This document shows positions 1-7,519 of a stretch of DNA of 32,884 bases, one piece after another (the first letter of the stretch is position 1; every line of letters starts with the position of its first letter). Made by a program: the position numbers and the translations under genes. The stretch is from JALOOE01 sp964423545 (GTDB lineage Bacteria; Chloroflexota; Anaerolineae; CG2-30-64-16), in contig CAYRFV010000022.1 of assembly GCA_964423545.1 (NCBI GenBank), forward strand, positions 1 to 32,884. Reading direction: 5' to 3'. The notes below the pieces were generated by a model. It was not told where the DNA came from. It saw nothing but the letters and a program-made list of their open reading frames with translations, and ran no database searches.

Positions 1-33
1 TGACGGTCGCTGTAACGTTCGACTCCAAATGAG

Positions 34-54
34 CGCCGCGTGTCTGACGCGGCG
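34..54 (-). terminator. weak hairpin downstream of the L,D-transpeptidase
   Basis: A 7-bp GC stem (CGCCGCG / CGCGGCG) closes a 7-nt loop, about 100 nt past the stop of the L,D-transpeptidase gene. On the minus strand it is followed only by a short ATTT, so it is at best a weak intrinsic terminator. I see nothing else in positions 1-155. Confidence 0.2.
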
Positions 55-155
55 GCATCGGACGTGATCGCCCACTTCATGCGCCGTGCTGGTCGTAGAT
101 CATCCTCTGCGACCGGCGCGGTGCCTTCGCGACTGCATGCTGATCACCTCGCCGT

Positions 156-1682
156 TCACTCGCGGCGCACCTCTACGATCACCCCGTCCTGCGCCCAATC
201 GTACAGCAGCTTGGCGTTCTCGTTGGTCGTCAAGACGCAGCCGTAGGTGACGGGCTTGCCGATGCTATTGGTCCACAAGATCTGTGTGCCACCGCGTTTC
301 GGGAACCCATGGAAGCCGTTCATGAAGTCCGAGGTCGGCACGGGCCGATAGAAACCGACGAACCACGGCATCCACAAGTCCCAGTTGTTGGCAAATGCGT
401 TCGGATCGCGACCCTGCACCTGGAACACGCCAGGAGAGGTCGGGCTGGAGGGGATGCCAGTGCTGATCATCCAGTCCCACTTCAGCTTGCCGTCTTCGAA
501 CGCCTGAAGCTTCTGATCCTTGATGCTGACGACAATGCGCTTGTTTTCGACCGGAGGCAACGGGATCATCTCATCTTGCGAGGGGATCGTGATCTTCTGC
601 CCGGAACGCAGGCTATCTCCCAGGCCGGGGTTGGCCTGCTGGATCCAAGGGTATGGGAGGCCGTAGTCCTCCGCGATGCTGGAGAGGGTTTCCCCGTACT
701 TGACGGTGTGCAGCTTGGCCTCGTGGTAGACCCGCAGCTTGATGGGGTTCGGATCGCGCGGGCCGATGATGGCTTGCTTGATGGGCGGCAGCGTTTCCTG
801 CGGGTTGACGTAACGTCCGGCACCGAGTGAAGCCGCCTTGCGCTGGACCAGCTCCTTCAGCCTGGCGTCGTCGACGACCCAGGTGCGGGTGATCGGCGTC
901 TGCGGGTCTGCCTCCAGCGCCAGCACCCCACCGATCTCCTCCTCGACGATTTGCCAGCCGAGCTTCTGGTTGTTGATTGGATCGTAGAGCTGGATGCCAA
1001 TGGGCGGCCCTGCCAGAAGTCGCCGGGCCTGTTCGGCGGCGGCGTCCACGTCGATCACTTGCGGCTGCAGCGGCACCACGGCAAGGTCGAGCCAGCCATC
1101 GGCCAGCACACGGTCGGCGTGTTGCTCCAGATCGGCCAGTCCACCGGCCAGATCGACCGCCTGCCCGACGGACGAAGGTGTGGTCTCCACGCGCGCGCCG
1201 GAGAGGCGAATCGTGGCGTCCTGGGCGGGCGTTTCGAGTGGCATCACCAGCGGGCGGAGGGCTGCCACGGCGACGCCCGGCTCCAATCGCCAGGCAGCCT
1301 CTATCGGCGCCGGGGGCGTTTGGCTGCGCAGCAGCTTGATCAGGCTGGCGGGCGTGCGGCCCTGGCTGTGGGCAAGCTGCACCATCGCATCGGTGTCGAG
1401 TCTATAGCCCAATTGGGTGATCGGCAGCGTCCAGGCATGGCCGCCGGTTCGTACGGTGATGGTCCTGGACTGCCAGTCGCGCAAGAGGATCAGTTTCGCC
1501 TCAGCGGGGGTCATGCCGCTCAGGTCGATCCCCATGGCCTGAACGCCGGGGAATATCGTATCGCTGCGGTACCAGAGAGCGGCGCCAGCAGCCAGTGTCA
1601 GCTCGCACAACAAGAGAAAAAGCGCCAGGGTCCAAACCAGGCTGTAACTGCGGCGGCGGGGCCGCCCTGATGGCTGTGTCAT
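156..1682 (-). CDS. L,D-transpeptidase with VanW-type PG-binding and LysM domains
   Basis: This is a membrane-anchored cell-wall enzyme of about 508 aa, expected to form 3-3 peptidoglycan crosslinks or attach proteins to peptidoglycan. After a basic N-terminus (RPRRR) comes one membrane segment (about residues 14-36). Next is a peptidoglycan-binding_4/VanW-type domain (FPGVQAMGIDLSGMT onward), then a LysM domain in the middle (HTVKYGETLSSIAEDYGL), and a C-terminal YkuD catalytic domain beginning at KRIVVSIKDQKLQAF. The catalytic region has HGFP and TYGCVL; the usual SHGC is changed to TYGC, but the cysteine is kept. The frame stays open up to a TTG at 1796, but that codon lies inside the likely -10 element. 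ATG 1682 has GGAG 5 nt upstream and leaves a normal type II signal anchor, so I chose it. The gene is divergent from the ABC transporter. The family is clear; the start is moderately certain. Confidence 0.88.
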   Translation of the reverse strand: MTQPSGRPRRRSYSLVWTLALFLLLCELTLAAGAALWYRSDTIFPGVQAMGIDLSGMTPAEAKLILLRDWQSRTITVRTGGHAWTLPITQLGYRLDTDAMVQLAHSQGRTPASLIKLLRSQTPPAPIEAAWRLEPGVAVAALRPLVMPLETPAQDATIRLSGARVETTPSSVGQAVDLAGGLADLEQHADRVLADGWLDLAVVPLQPQVIDVDAAAEQARRLLAGPPIGIQLYDPINNQKLGWQIVEEEIGGVLALEADPQTPITRTWVVDDARLKELVQRKAASLGAGRYVNPQETLPPIKQAIIGPRDPNPIKLRVYHEAKLHTVKYGETLSSIAEDYGLPYPWIQQANPGLGDSLRSGQKITIPSQDEMIPLPPVENKRIVVSIKDQKLQAFEDGKLKWDWMISTGIPSSPTSPGVFQVQGRDPNAFANNWDLWMPWFVGFYRPVPTSDFMNGFHGFPKRGGTQILWTNSIGKPVTYGCVLTTNENAKLLYDWAQDGVIVEVRRE

Positions 1683-1795
1683 CCACGCTCCGAAAGGGTT
1701 CGGTTGATTCAGCACCGGTCTGCGCTGCGGCTGAATCGACAGCGGGCGTTGCGACCACTGATCGATACGCTCTTGGCTGGCGGAGTGCAGCGCCA

Positions 1796-1804
1796 ATTAT
1801 ACCA
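1796..1804 (-). promoter_or_regulatory. extended -10 promoter for the L,D-transpeptidase
   Basis: On the minus strand the sequence reads TGGTATAAT, a perfect -10 with the TGn extension. No good -35 is visible (TGATGC at 17 bp is poor), which is typical for extended -10 promoters. Transcription would start near 1789 and give a leader of about 105 nt before ATG 1682. Confidence 0.6.
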
Positions 1805-1830
1805 TATATCTCAGAAATGCATCATCGGAC

Positions 1831-1858
1831 TTGACACACCGGGCAGGTCGACTATGCT
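1831..1858 (+). promoter_or_regulatory. sigma70-type promoter of the ABC-UROD-galK-HAD operon
   Basis: TTGACA (1831-1836) is followed, after a 16-bp spacer, by TATGCT (1853-1858). Transcription would begin near 1865, just past the upstream ATG at 1862. This supports GTG 1889 as the translation start. Confidence 0.6.
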
Positions 1859-1888
1859 AGGATGGATTCATCTCAGGAGGTGCGACTC

Positions 1889-3934
1889 GTGCATGACGGA
1901 GGCTGGTGGTCTTTCATCCGATACGACGAAAAGCAGGATCGACCGGAGGTCAGTTGGGCGCTGATCCGGCGTGCAGCCGCCTATGGCAGGCCCTATGCGG
2001 CCGGCATCCTGGTCGCGCTCGCCGCCATCCTGATCATCAGTATGCTGAACCTGATCCCACCGCTTCTCATCCGTTCCCTCATCGACGTCGCGATCCCTCA
2101 GTCGAACCTGCCACTTCTCATCGCGCTCTCGCTGGGCATGATCGCCGTCCCATTGGCGACCGGCCTCCTCGGCGTGCTGCAGCGCTATTTCAACGCGTCG
2201 ATCGGCGAAGGGGTCATCTACGATCTGCGTGTTGCGCTCTTCACACACCTTCAGCGAATGTCGCTGCGCTTCTTCACCAACACTAAGACCGGCGAGCTGA
2301 TGTCCCGACTGAACAACGACGTCGGCGGCGCGCAGCGGGCAGTGACGGGCACCATCGTCGATCTGGTGACCAACGTTGTCACCTTGACGATGACACTGGC
2401 AATAATGATCCGCCTGGAATGGCGGCTGACGCTCCTCGCCATTGCTGTGTTGCCGCTCTTTCTGATTCCAGCCCGGCTGCTGGGCCGGCGCGTGCGTGCC
2501 GTGGTGCGCGAGCAGATGACGCTGAACAGCGAGATGAACGCCATGATGAACGAGACACTCAACGTCAGCGGCGCGCTGCTGGTCAAGCTATTCGGCCGCA
2601 TCGACGATGAATCGGATCGTTTCAGCCAGCGCGCCTGGCGCGTGCGTCATACAGGGATCAAGCAGGCGTTTCTCATGCGATGGTTCTTTCTCACAGTGAG
2701 CCTGGTGAGCGCGGTGGGGACGGCGCTGGTCTTCTTTGTTGGCGGCTTGCTGGTGATGAACAATGCCGGCTTCACCGTGGGCGCCATCGTTGCTTTCACC
2801 GCTTACCTGGGGATGCTCTACGGCCCGCTTTCCGCGCTGAGCAACGCGCGGCTCGATTTCGCCACCTCGATGGTCAGCTTTGAGCGTGTGTTCGAAGTGC
2901 TCGACCTGCCGGTCGAGATCCAGGAGCGGCGGCACGCGCAGCGACTCGCTGCCGTACAAGGGGAGGTCCGCTTCGATCGTGTCTCCTTCAGCTATCAACC
3001 CGGCGAGACCGCGCACGGCGCGCTGGCCGTGGGTCTGGCTGAGGTGAGCCGCTTCGGCTGGGGAGGAACGCGGGAGCCGCCTCCGCTGTCCCAGGAGGGC
3101 GGGAAGGTTGCCCGGCCGGGCGCAGCGCCTGTCCACGTTGGCGGGCCCACTGCTGCGCCGGAGCCGATGGCGCGCGACGCTGGTCCGCGTGATCAGGATG
3201 AAATCCGCTGGGCGCTGCGCGAGGTGTCCTTCACAGTCAAGCCAGGCCAGCTCGCCGCGCTGGTTGGACCGAGCGGGGCGGGCAAGACGACGATCACGTA
3301 TCTGCTTCCCCGGCTATATGATCCGACGGAAGGATGCATCACGATCGACGGCCACGATCTGCGCGACCTCACACTGGACACCCTGGCCCAGCAGATCGGC
3401 ATGGTGACGCAAGAAACCTATCTATTCAACGACTCCATCCGGGCGAACCTGATGTACGCCAGGTCGGGCGCCACCGAGGCCGAGATCGTGGCGGCCTGCC
3501 GGGCCGCCAACATCCATGATTTCATCGTGGGCCTGCCCGAGGGCTATGAGACGGTCGTCGGAAACCGCGGCTATCGTCTGTCGGGTGGTGAGAAACAGCG
3601 GATTGCGATCGCCCGCGTGATCCTCAAGGACCCGCGCATCCTGGTGCTGGACGAGGCCACTTCGTCGCTTGACAGCCGCTCCGAGGCGCTGATCCAGGAG
3701 GCGCTGCAACGCATCATGGTGGGCCGCACCAGCCTGGTCATCGCACACCGGCTCAGCACCATCCTGGCCGCCGATGTGATCCTGGTGCTCGATCGCGGCC
3801 GGCTGGTGGAATGGGGCGACCACGCCGGGTTGTTGGCGCAAGGCGGGTTGTATGCTAACCTATACGAGACGCAGTTCCGTCACGTGCCGGCCGATTCGTT
3901 GACGTCCGTGGCGCTCGAGTCTATTGATCCGTGA
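1889..3934 (+). CDS. ABC exporter half-transporter (permease-ATPase fusion)
   Basis: A type I ABC exporter half-transporter of 681 aa, expected to work as a dimer in the cytoplasmic membrane; the substrate cannot be read from sequence. The six-helix membrane domain spans about residues 30-330. The nucleotide-binding domain has Walker A (GPSGAGKTT, about 460-468), a Q-loop (VTQETYLF), the signature LSGGEKQR, Walker B (ILVLDEATSSLD) and an H-loop (IAHRL), so it should be active. GTG 1889 was chosen because AGGAGG sits 8 nt upstream, whereas ATG 1862 has no ribosome site and precedes the predicted transcript start. An insert of about 65 residues rich in Gly, Pro and Ala (about 373-440, DNA about 3005-3208) lies between the first NBD strand (VSFSYQPGE) and ALREVSFTV, where homologues normally join directly. 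It is the first gene of an operon, 20 nt ahead of the UROD-family gene. Confidence 0.92.
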   Translation: MHDGGWWSFIRYDEKQDRPEVSWALIRRAAAYGRPYAAGILVALAAILIISMLNLIPPLLIRSLIDVAIPQSNLPLLIALSLGMIAVPLATGLLGVLQRYFNASIGEGVIYDLRVALFTHLQRMSLRFFTNTKTGELMSRLNNDVGGAQRAVTGTIVDLVTNVVTLTMTLAIMIRLEWRLTLLAIAVLPLFLIPARLLGRRVRAVVREQMTLNSEMNAMMNETLNVSGALLVKLFGRIDDESDRFSQRAWRVRHTGIKQAFLMRWFFLTVSLVSAVGTALVFFVGGLLVMNNAGFTVGAIVAFTAYLGMLYGPLSALSNARLDFATSMVSFERVFEVLDLPVEIQERRHAQRLAAVQGEVRFDRVSFSYQPGETAHGALAVGLAEVSRFGWGGTREPPPLSQEGGKVARPGAAPVHVGGPTAAPEPMARDAGPRDQDEIRWALREVSFTVKPGQLAALVGPSGAGKTTITYLLPRLYDPTEGCITIDGHDLRDLTLDTLAQQIGMVTQETYLFNDSIRANLMYARSGATEAEIVAACRAANIHDFIVGLPEGYETVVGNRGYRLSGGEKQRIAIARVILKDPRILVLDEATSSLDSRSEALIQEALQRIMVGRTSLVIAHRLSTILAADVILVLDRGRLVEWGDHAGLLAQGGLYANLYETQFRHVPADSLTSVALESIDP

Positions 3935-3954
3935 TTCCCCATGTGGAGAATAGT

Positions 3955-4929
3955 ATGAAGCCAAGAGAACGTTTCATCGCTGCCTTGGAGCGCCGAGCGC
4001 CGGCGCCGGGCACGCGCGTGCCCCACTTCGAGCTCGTCTTCTACTTGACGATGGAGGCCTTCGGCAAGGTGCACCCATCGCACCGCCATTATCGACAGTG
4101 GGATCAGATGGAGGAAAAGGAGCGCGAGCTCCATCGCAACGATATGGCCGACGTCTTCATCGCCACCGCCGAACGGTTCGAGCATGACGCCATTTTCATC
4201 CATCCCAATCCGGGCGACGTCGAAGAAACCATGCGCCTGATCGATCTGATCCGGGAGAAGTCGGGGGATCGCTACTTCATCATGCGACACGGCGACGCCA
4301 CCTTCAGCATCCCCGATGGGGAACGCATGGCGGCGTTTTCCTATCGCCTGGTGGATGAGCCCGAGAAGGTGAAGGCCGAAGCGGAGCGGATGGTCGACGA
4401 TGCGCTGGAGCGTGCGCAGCGCTACCGGGCCCATGCGGATCGGCGCGGCCTCGGGCTGGACGGCTTCGCGCTCTGCGCCGATTACTGTCTCAACACTGGC
4501 CCTTTCCTTAGTCCCCGGCAGTTTGCTGAGTTCGTCACCCCGTACCTCGCCCGCCTCACGAAGGGCTATCGCGATCTCGGCTTCTACGTGATCAAGCACA
4601 CCGACGGCAACATCATGCCGATCATCGATCAGTTGGTGCAGACTCATCCGCATGCGCTGCACTCCATCGACCCGCAGGCCGGCGTGGACATCGCGGAGGT
4701 CAAGCGGCGTTACGGCGACCGGGTGTGCCTGATCGGCAATGTCAACTGCGGCAAGCTGGACACCGGCGCCGACGACGAGGTGATCGAGTCGGCGCGCTAT
4801 GCGCTTGTGAGCGGCATGCCCGGCGGCGGATATATCTTCTCGACAAGCAACTGCATCTACACGGGGATGCGGCTCTCCCGCTATGAGCTCATGCTGGATG
4901 TGTGGCGCAAGGAAGGGGTATACCCTTGA
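3955..4929 (+). CDS. uroporphyrinogen decarboxylase (URO-D) superfamily protein
   Basis: A soluble TIM-barrel protein of 324 aa in the URO-D/corrinoid methyltransferase superfamily. It starts with the usual MKPRERFIAAL helix and ends with IGNVNCGKLD...GGYIFSTSNCIYTGM, a typical C-terminal part of the non-HemE branch. The zinc-binding HxC motif of MtaA/MtbA methyltransferases is absent (HTDGN at that place), and no haem gene is nearby. It is therefore probably neither true HemE nor a classic corrinoid methyltransferase. The start ATG 3955 has GGAG 6 nt upstream; the frame also contains GTG 3931, which overlaps the stop of the ABC gene and lacks a ribosome site. The stop codon overlaps the proposed TTG start of galactokinase. 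Context points to sugar or glycoside metabolism, but the reaction is unknown. Confidence 0.85.
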   Translation: MKPRERFIAALERRAPAPGTRVPHFELVFYLTMEAFGKVHPSHRHYRQWDQMEEKERELHRNDMADVFIATAERFEHDAIFIHPNPGDVEETMRLIDLIREKSGDRYFIMRHGDATFSIPDGERMAAFSYRLVDEPEKVKAEAERMVDDALERAQRYRAHADRRGLGLDGFALCADYCLNTGPFLSPRQFAEFVTPYLARLTKGYRDLGFYVIKHTDGNIMPIIDQLVQTHPHALHSIDPQAGVDIAEVKRRYGDRVCLIGNVNCGKLDTGADDEVIESARYALVSGMPGGGYIFSTSNCIYTGMRLSRYELMLDVWRKEGVYP

Positions 4930-6314
4930 TCCGCAAGGCGCTCGGATCAGCCCTGGTTCCGATCTACGGGGAGCGCAGCGTCCGCGACGGGGGCCAGCTC
5001 GCTCGCTACGCGGCGGCGCTGGAAGCGTTCCAGGTGCAGTTCGGGCAAGGCGACGCTCGCTTGTTTCGCGCGCCGGGCCGCGTGAACCTGATCGGGGAGC
5101 ATACCGACTACAGCCATGGCTACGTGATGCCCATGGCGCTCGACAAGGACATCGTCTTCGTCGCCCGGCCGCGCAGGGATGCACGGGTCAACCTGAGCAA
5201 TATCGAGCCGGAGCGTTTCCCATCCCGGTCGTTCACGATCAGCGCCGAGATTCCGCGCAGCCCGCTGGGCGACTGGGCGAACTATGTCCAAGGCGCGGCG
5301 CAGGCCCTCCGCCGGGCAGCCGGCCATGATCTGGTCGGCGCCGATCTCCTCGCGGTCGGGCAGGCCCCGTGGGGCGTTCCCGCAGCCGCAGGGCTGAGCT
5401 CGTCTTCGGCGCTGACCGTTGTGGCTGCGCTTGCCCTTGCAACCCTCAACGGGATGGCGCTGTCGCGATTGGCGTTGGCGCAACTCTGTTCCGAAGCGGA
5501 ATGGTACGTCGGCACGCGCGGCGGGATCATGGATCAGTTCATCTCGATTCTGGCAGAGCGAGATCGCGCGCTCCTGCTCGATTGCCGGCCGCAGCAGGCC
5601 GGCGACCCCGGTGAGTTGCGCTATGCGATGCGCCAAGTGCCGTTGCCGGCCGGTTATCGGGTGTTGATTCTCAACAGCGCGGTGCGTCGCGAGAAAACCA
5701 GATCGCTCTACAACGTGCGCGTGGCCGAGTGCCGCATCGGCGTGACGCTGCTCCGTCAGCGCTATCCCGGCATCACCCACCTGCGCGACGTTCCGGTTGA
5801 GGCGTTGGCGCTGCTGGACGAACTGCTTCCCGCGCACACGACGCGCATGGCTCTGGGCTCCGCGGGCCTGCTCGACGGAGCACTTGACTCGATGTTTGCC
5901 GACTACGGCTTAGCGGATGACCAGGTGTACTGCGTGCGCCCGCGTTGCCGCCACGTGCTCACGGAGAATGCGCGCGTCCTGGAAAGCGAGCACGCGCTGG
6001 CTGCGGGCGACGTGTCGCGCTTCGGCCACCTGATGAACGAGTCGCACTTCAGCATGAGTCGCGACTACGAGGCCAGCTGTCTGGAGGTCGACACCCTGGC
6101 CGCCCTGTGCCGAGAGTGCGCCGGCGTGGCCGGTTCGCGCGTCACTGGCGCAGGGTGGGGTGGTTGCGTCGTTACCCTGGTGCAGGATGGCTTCGAGTCG
6201 AACGTGCTGGAGCGCGTGATGCAGCGCTATCGCGAAGCAACCGGGCTGCCGGGAGAAGGCTTCATCTGCGCATCCGCGCCGGGCGCATCCGAAGTGCAGA
6301 TCGGCGATCGATGA
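4926..6314 (+). CDS. galK: galactokinase (GHMP kinase family)
   Basis: ATP-dependent sugar-1-kinase of 462 aa, expected to convert galactose, or a related sugar, to its 1-phosphate. It has the N-terminal galactokinase signature GRVNLIGEHTDY (about residues 51-62), the GHMP ATP-binding motif in the form AAAGLSSSSALTV, and the C-terminal motif GAGWGGCVVTL. At 462 residues it is longer than the typical 350-400. I favour TTG 4926: GGAAGGGG lies about 8 nt upstream, and the codon overlaps the preceding stop as TTGA. An ATG at 4902 in the same frame lacks a ribosome site. The end overlaps the HAD gene as ATGA. The substrate could be a sugar other than galactose, since no galT, galE or galM is in view. 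Confidence 0.9.
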   Translation: MIRKALGSALVPIYGERSVRDGGQLARYAAALEAFQVQFGQGDARLFRAPGRVNLIGEHTDYSHGYVMPMALDKDIVFVARPRRDARVNLSNIEPERFPSRSFTISAEIPRSPLGDWANYVQGAAQALRRAAGHDLVGADLLAVGQAPWGVPAAAGLSSSSALTVVAALALATLNGMALSRLALAQLCSEAEWYVGTRGGIMDQFISILAERDRALLLDCRPQQAGDPGELRYAMRQVPLPAGYRVLILNSAVRREKTRSLYNVRVAECRIGVTLLRQRYPGITHLRDVPVEALALLDELLPAHTTRMALGSAGLLDGALDSMFADYGLADDQVYCVRPRCRHVLTENARVLESEHALAAGDVSRFGHLMNESHFSMSRDYEASCLEVDTLAALCRECAGVAGSRVTGAGWGGCVVTLVQDGFESNVLERVMQRYREATGLPGEGFICASAPGASEVQIGDR

Positions 6315-7291
6315 CGATGCATTTCCCGAACTTGGGGGATTTCGGTCCGCAGGAAGGGCTTGTCCGGCTGCCGGCGTGCAGCGATGGCCGCTTCCGGCCA
6401 GGCGCGGGTGGAGTGGTCGCAGTGGCGGCAACCGCCGACACCAAGGTGGAGTTCATCGCGTTCGCCGATCACACACTGGCCCATGTCCGGTCGTCGCTGG
6501 GCTATCCGGCCTACTATCCGGTGCACCCTGTAGCGTTGGAGCGGCCGGTGCGCGCCGTGCTGATGGATCTGGACGGGACCAGCGTCCGCAGCGAACGCTT
6601 CTGGATCTGGATCATCGAGCAGACCATCGCCGGTCTGCTGCGGGATCGATCTTTCGAGCTCGAGGCGGCCGACCTGCCCTATGTCTCTGGGCACAGCGTC
6701 TCCGAGCACCTGCAGTATTGTATCCGCAAGTACTGTCCGGACCGGTCGGTGGAATCGGCGCGCGAGCTCTACTATCAGTACAGCCATCGCGAACTGCGGG
6801 CAGTCCTCGAAGGCGGTGGTCGGACCGACGCATTTGATCCTGCACCCGGTCTCAAGGAGTTTTTGCTGGCGTTGAAAGCCCGGCAGATCCGGCTCGCATT
6901 GGTGACATCCGGGCTCTACGAGAAAGCGGTTCCAGAGATCGTGGCGGCGTTTGCGGCCATGAAGTTGGGGCATCCGGCGGAGTTCTACGATGCGATCATC
7001 ACTGCCGGCTTCCCGCTGCGCCGCGGTGAGATCGGCACGTTGGGTGAGCTCTCGCCGAAGCCGCATCCCTGGCTCTACGCTGAGGCGGCGCGGGTGGGGC
7101 TGGGCATAGCGTTCGAGGAGCGCAGTTCCGTGATCGGGATCGAGGATAGCGGCGCGGGCGTCTGCGCCATCCGGCTGGCCGGCTTCTCGCCGATCGGCAT
7201 GGCCGGAGGCAATATTACCGAGAGCGGTGCGCGTGCGCTGTGCGCTTTCTACTGCGAGACGTTTTCCGAAGTGCTGGATGTGATCCGTTGA
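6311..7291 (+). CDS. HAD-superfamily sugar-phosphatase/phosphoglucomutase-like protein
   Basis: A protein of 326 aa with a C-terminal HAD hydrolase domain of the beta-phosphoglucomutase/phosphatase type. Motif I is MDLDGTSVRSE (D86, D88), motif II ALVTSGLYEKA, the motif III lysine is in LSPKPHPWLY, and motif IV is GIEDSGAGVCA. These support a phosphatase or phosphomutase acting on a small sugar phosphate. The first 80 residues form an extension that I do not recognise; it is not part of the usual HAD fold. The start ATG 6311 overlaps the galK stop as ATGA, with ATG 6317 as an alternative. The frame is open much further upstream, but that would run through galK. It is the last gene of the operon. 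Confidence 0.85.
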   Translation: MTMHFPNLGDFGPQEGLVRLPACSDGRFRPGAGGVVAVAATADTKVEFIAFADHTLAHVRSSLGYPAYYPVHPVALERPVRAVLMDLDGTSVRSERFWIWIIEQTIAGLLRDRSFELEAADLPYVSGHSVSEHLQYCIRKYCPDRSVESARELYYQYSHRELRAVLEGGGRTDAFDPAPGLKEFLLALKARQIRLALVTSGLYEKAVPEIVAAFAAMKLGHPAEFYDAIITAGFPLRRGEIGTLGELSPKPHPWLYAEAARVGLGIAFEERSSVIGIEDSGAGVCAIRLAGFSPIGMAGGNITESGARALCAFYCETFSEVLDVIR

Positions 7292-7306
7292 GGCGACGCA
7301 GCACTG

Positions 7307-7325
7307 CATGAGTGCGCCACTCATG
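7307..7325. repeat. 8-bp perfect inverted repeat after the HAD gene
   Basis: CATGAGTG and CACTCATG flank a 3-nt centre (CGC), 15 nt after the HAD stop. There is no T-run on either side, so it is either a non-classical terminator hairpin or a protein-binding palindrome. The rest of 7292-7519 holds no convincing gene. Confidence 0.45.
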
Positions 7326-7490
7326 ACCATGTAGGGAGGGAAATGGGCCGCGCCAGGACTGGATCGTGGACGACTACTTCAACACGGGTCGACGCGTTAC
7401 TTCGACGCATACCGCTGTTCTTGGTCATGGCAGGTCGGAAGGTCTCTTCTTCGGAGCGTATCTAGCACCATGATCTGTCGGTTCGCGCTC

Positions 7491-7516
7491 CGCACTCCGT
7501 CGGCGTGACGGGTGCG
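7491..7516 (-). terminator. hairpin after the COG2403 gene
   Basis: On the minus strand, directly after the stop at 7520, CGCAC-CCGTC pairs with GACGG-A-GTGCG. This gives 10 bp with one bulged A and a 5-nt loop. No T-run follows, so termination efficiency is uncertain. Confidence 0.35.
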
Positions 7517-7519
7517 ACC

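Noticed and set aside
3880..5184. Minus-strand frame of 434 codons opposite the UROD gene
   Set aside because: Antisense shadow of a clear gene; no ribosome site or motif.
5945..6310. Upstream extension of the HAD frame through galK
   Set aside because: Would overlap galK for 370 nt; ATG 6311 in an ATGA overlap is the natural start.
7343..7465. 40-codon frame with AGGGAGGG upstream
   Set aside because: Spacing is too short, no recognisable product, and the protein is Thr/Arg/Ser-rich with no family; a remnant of a decayed gene is possible but not supported.
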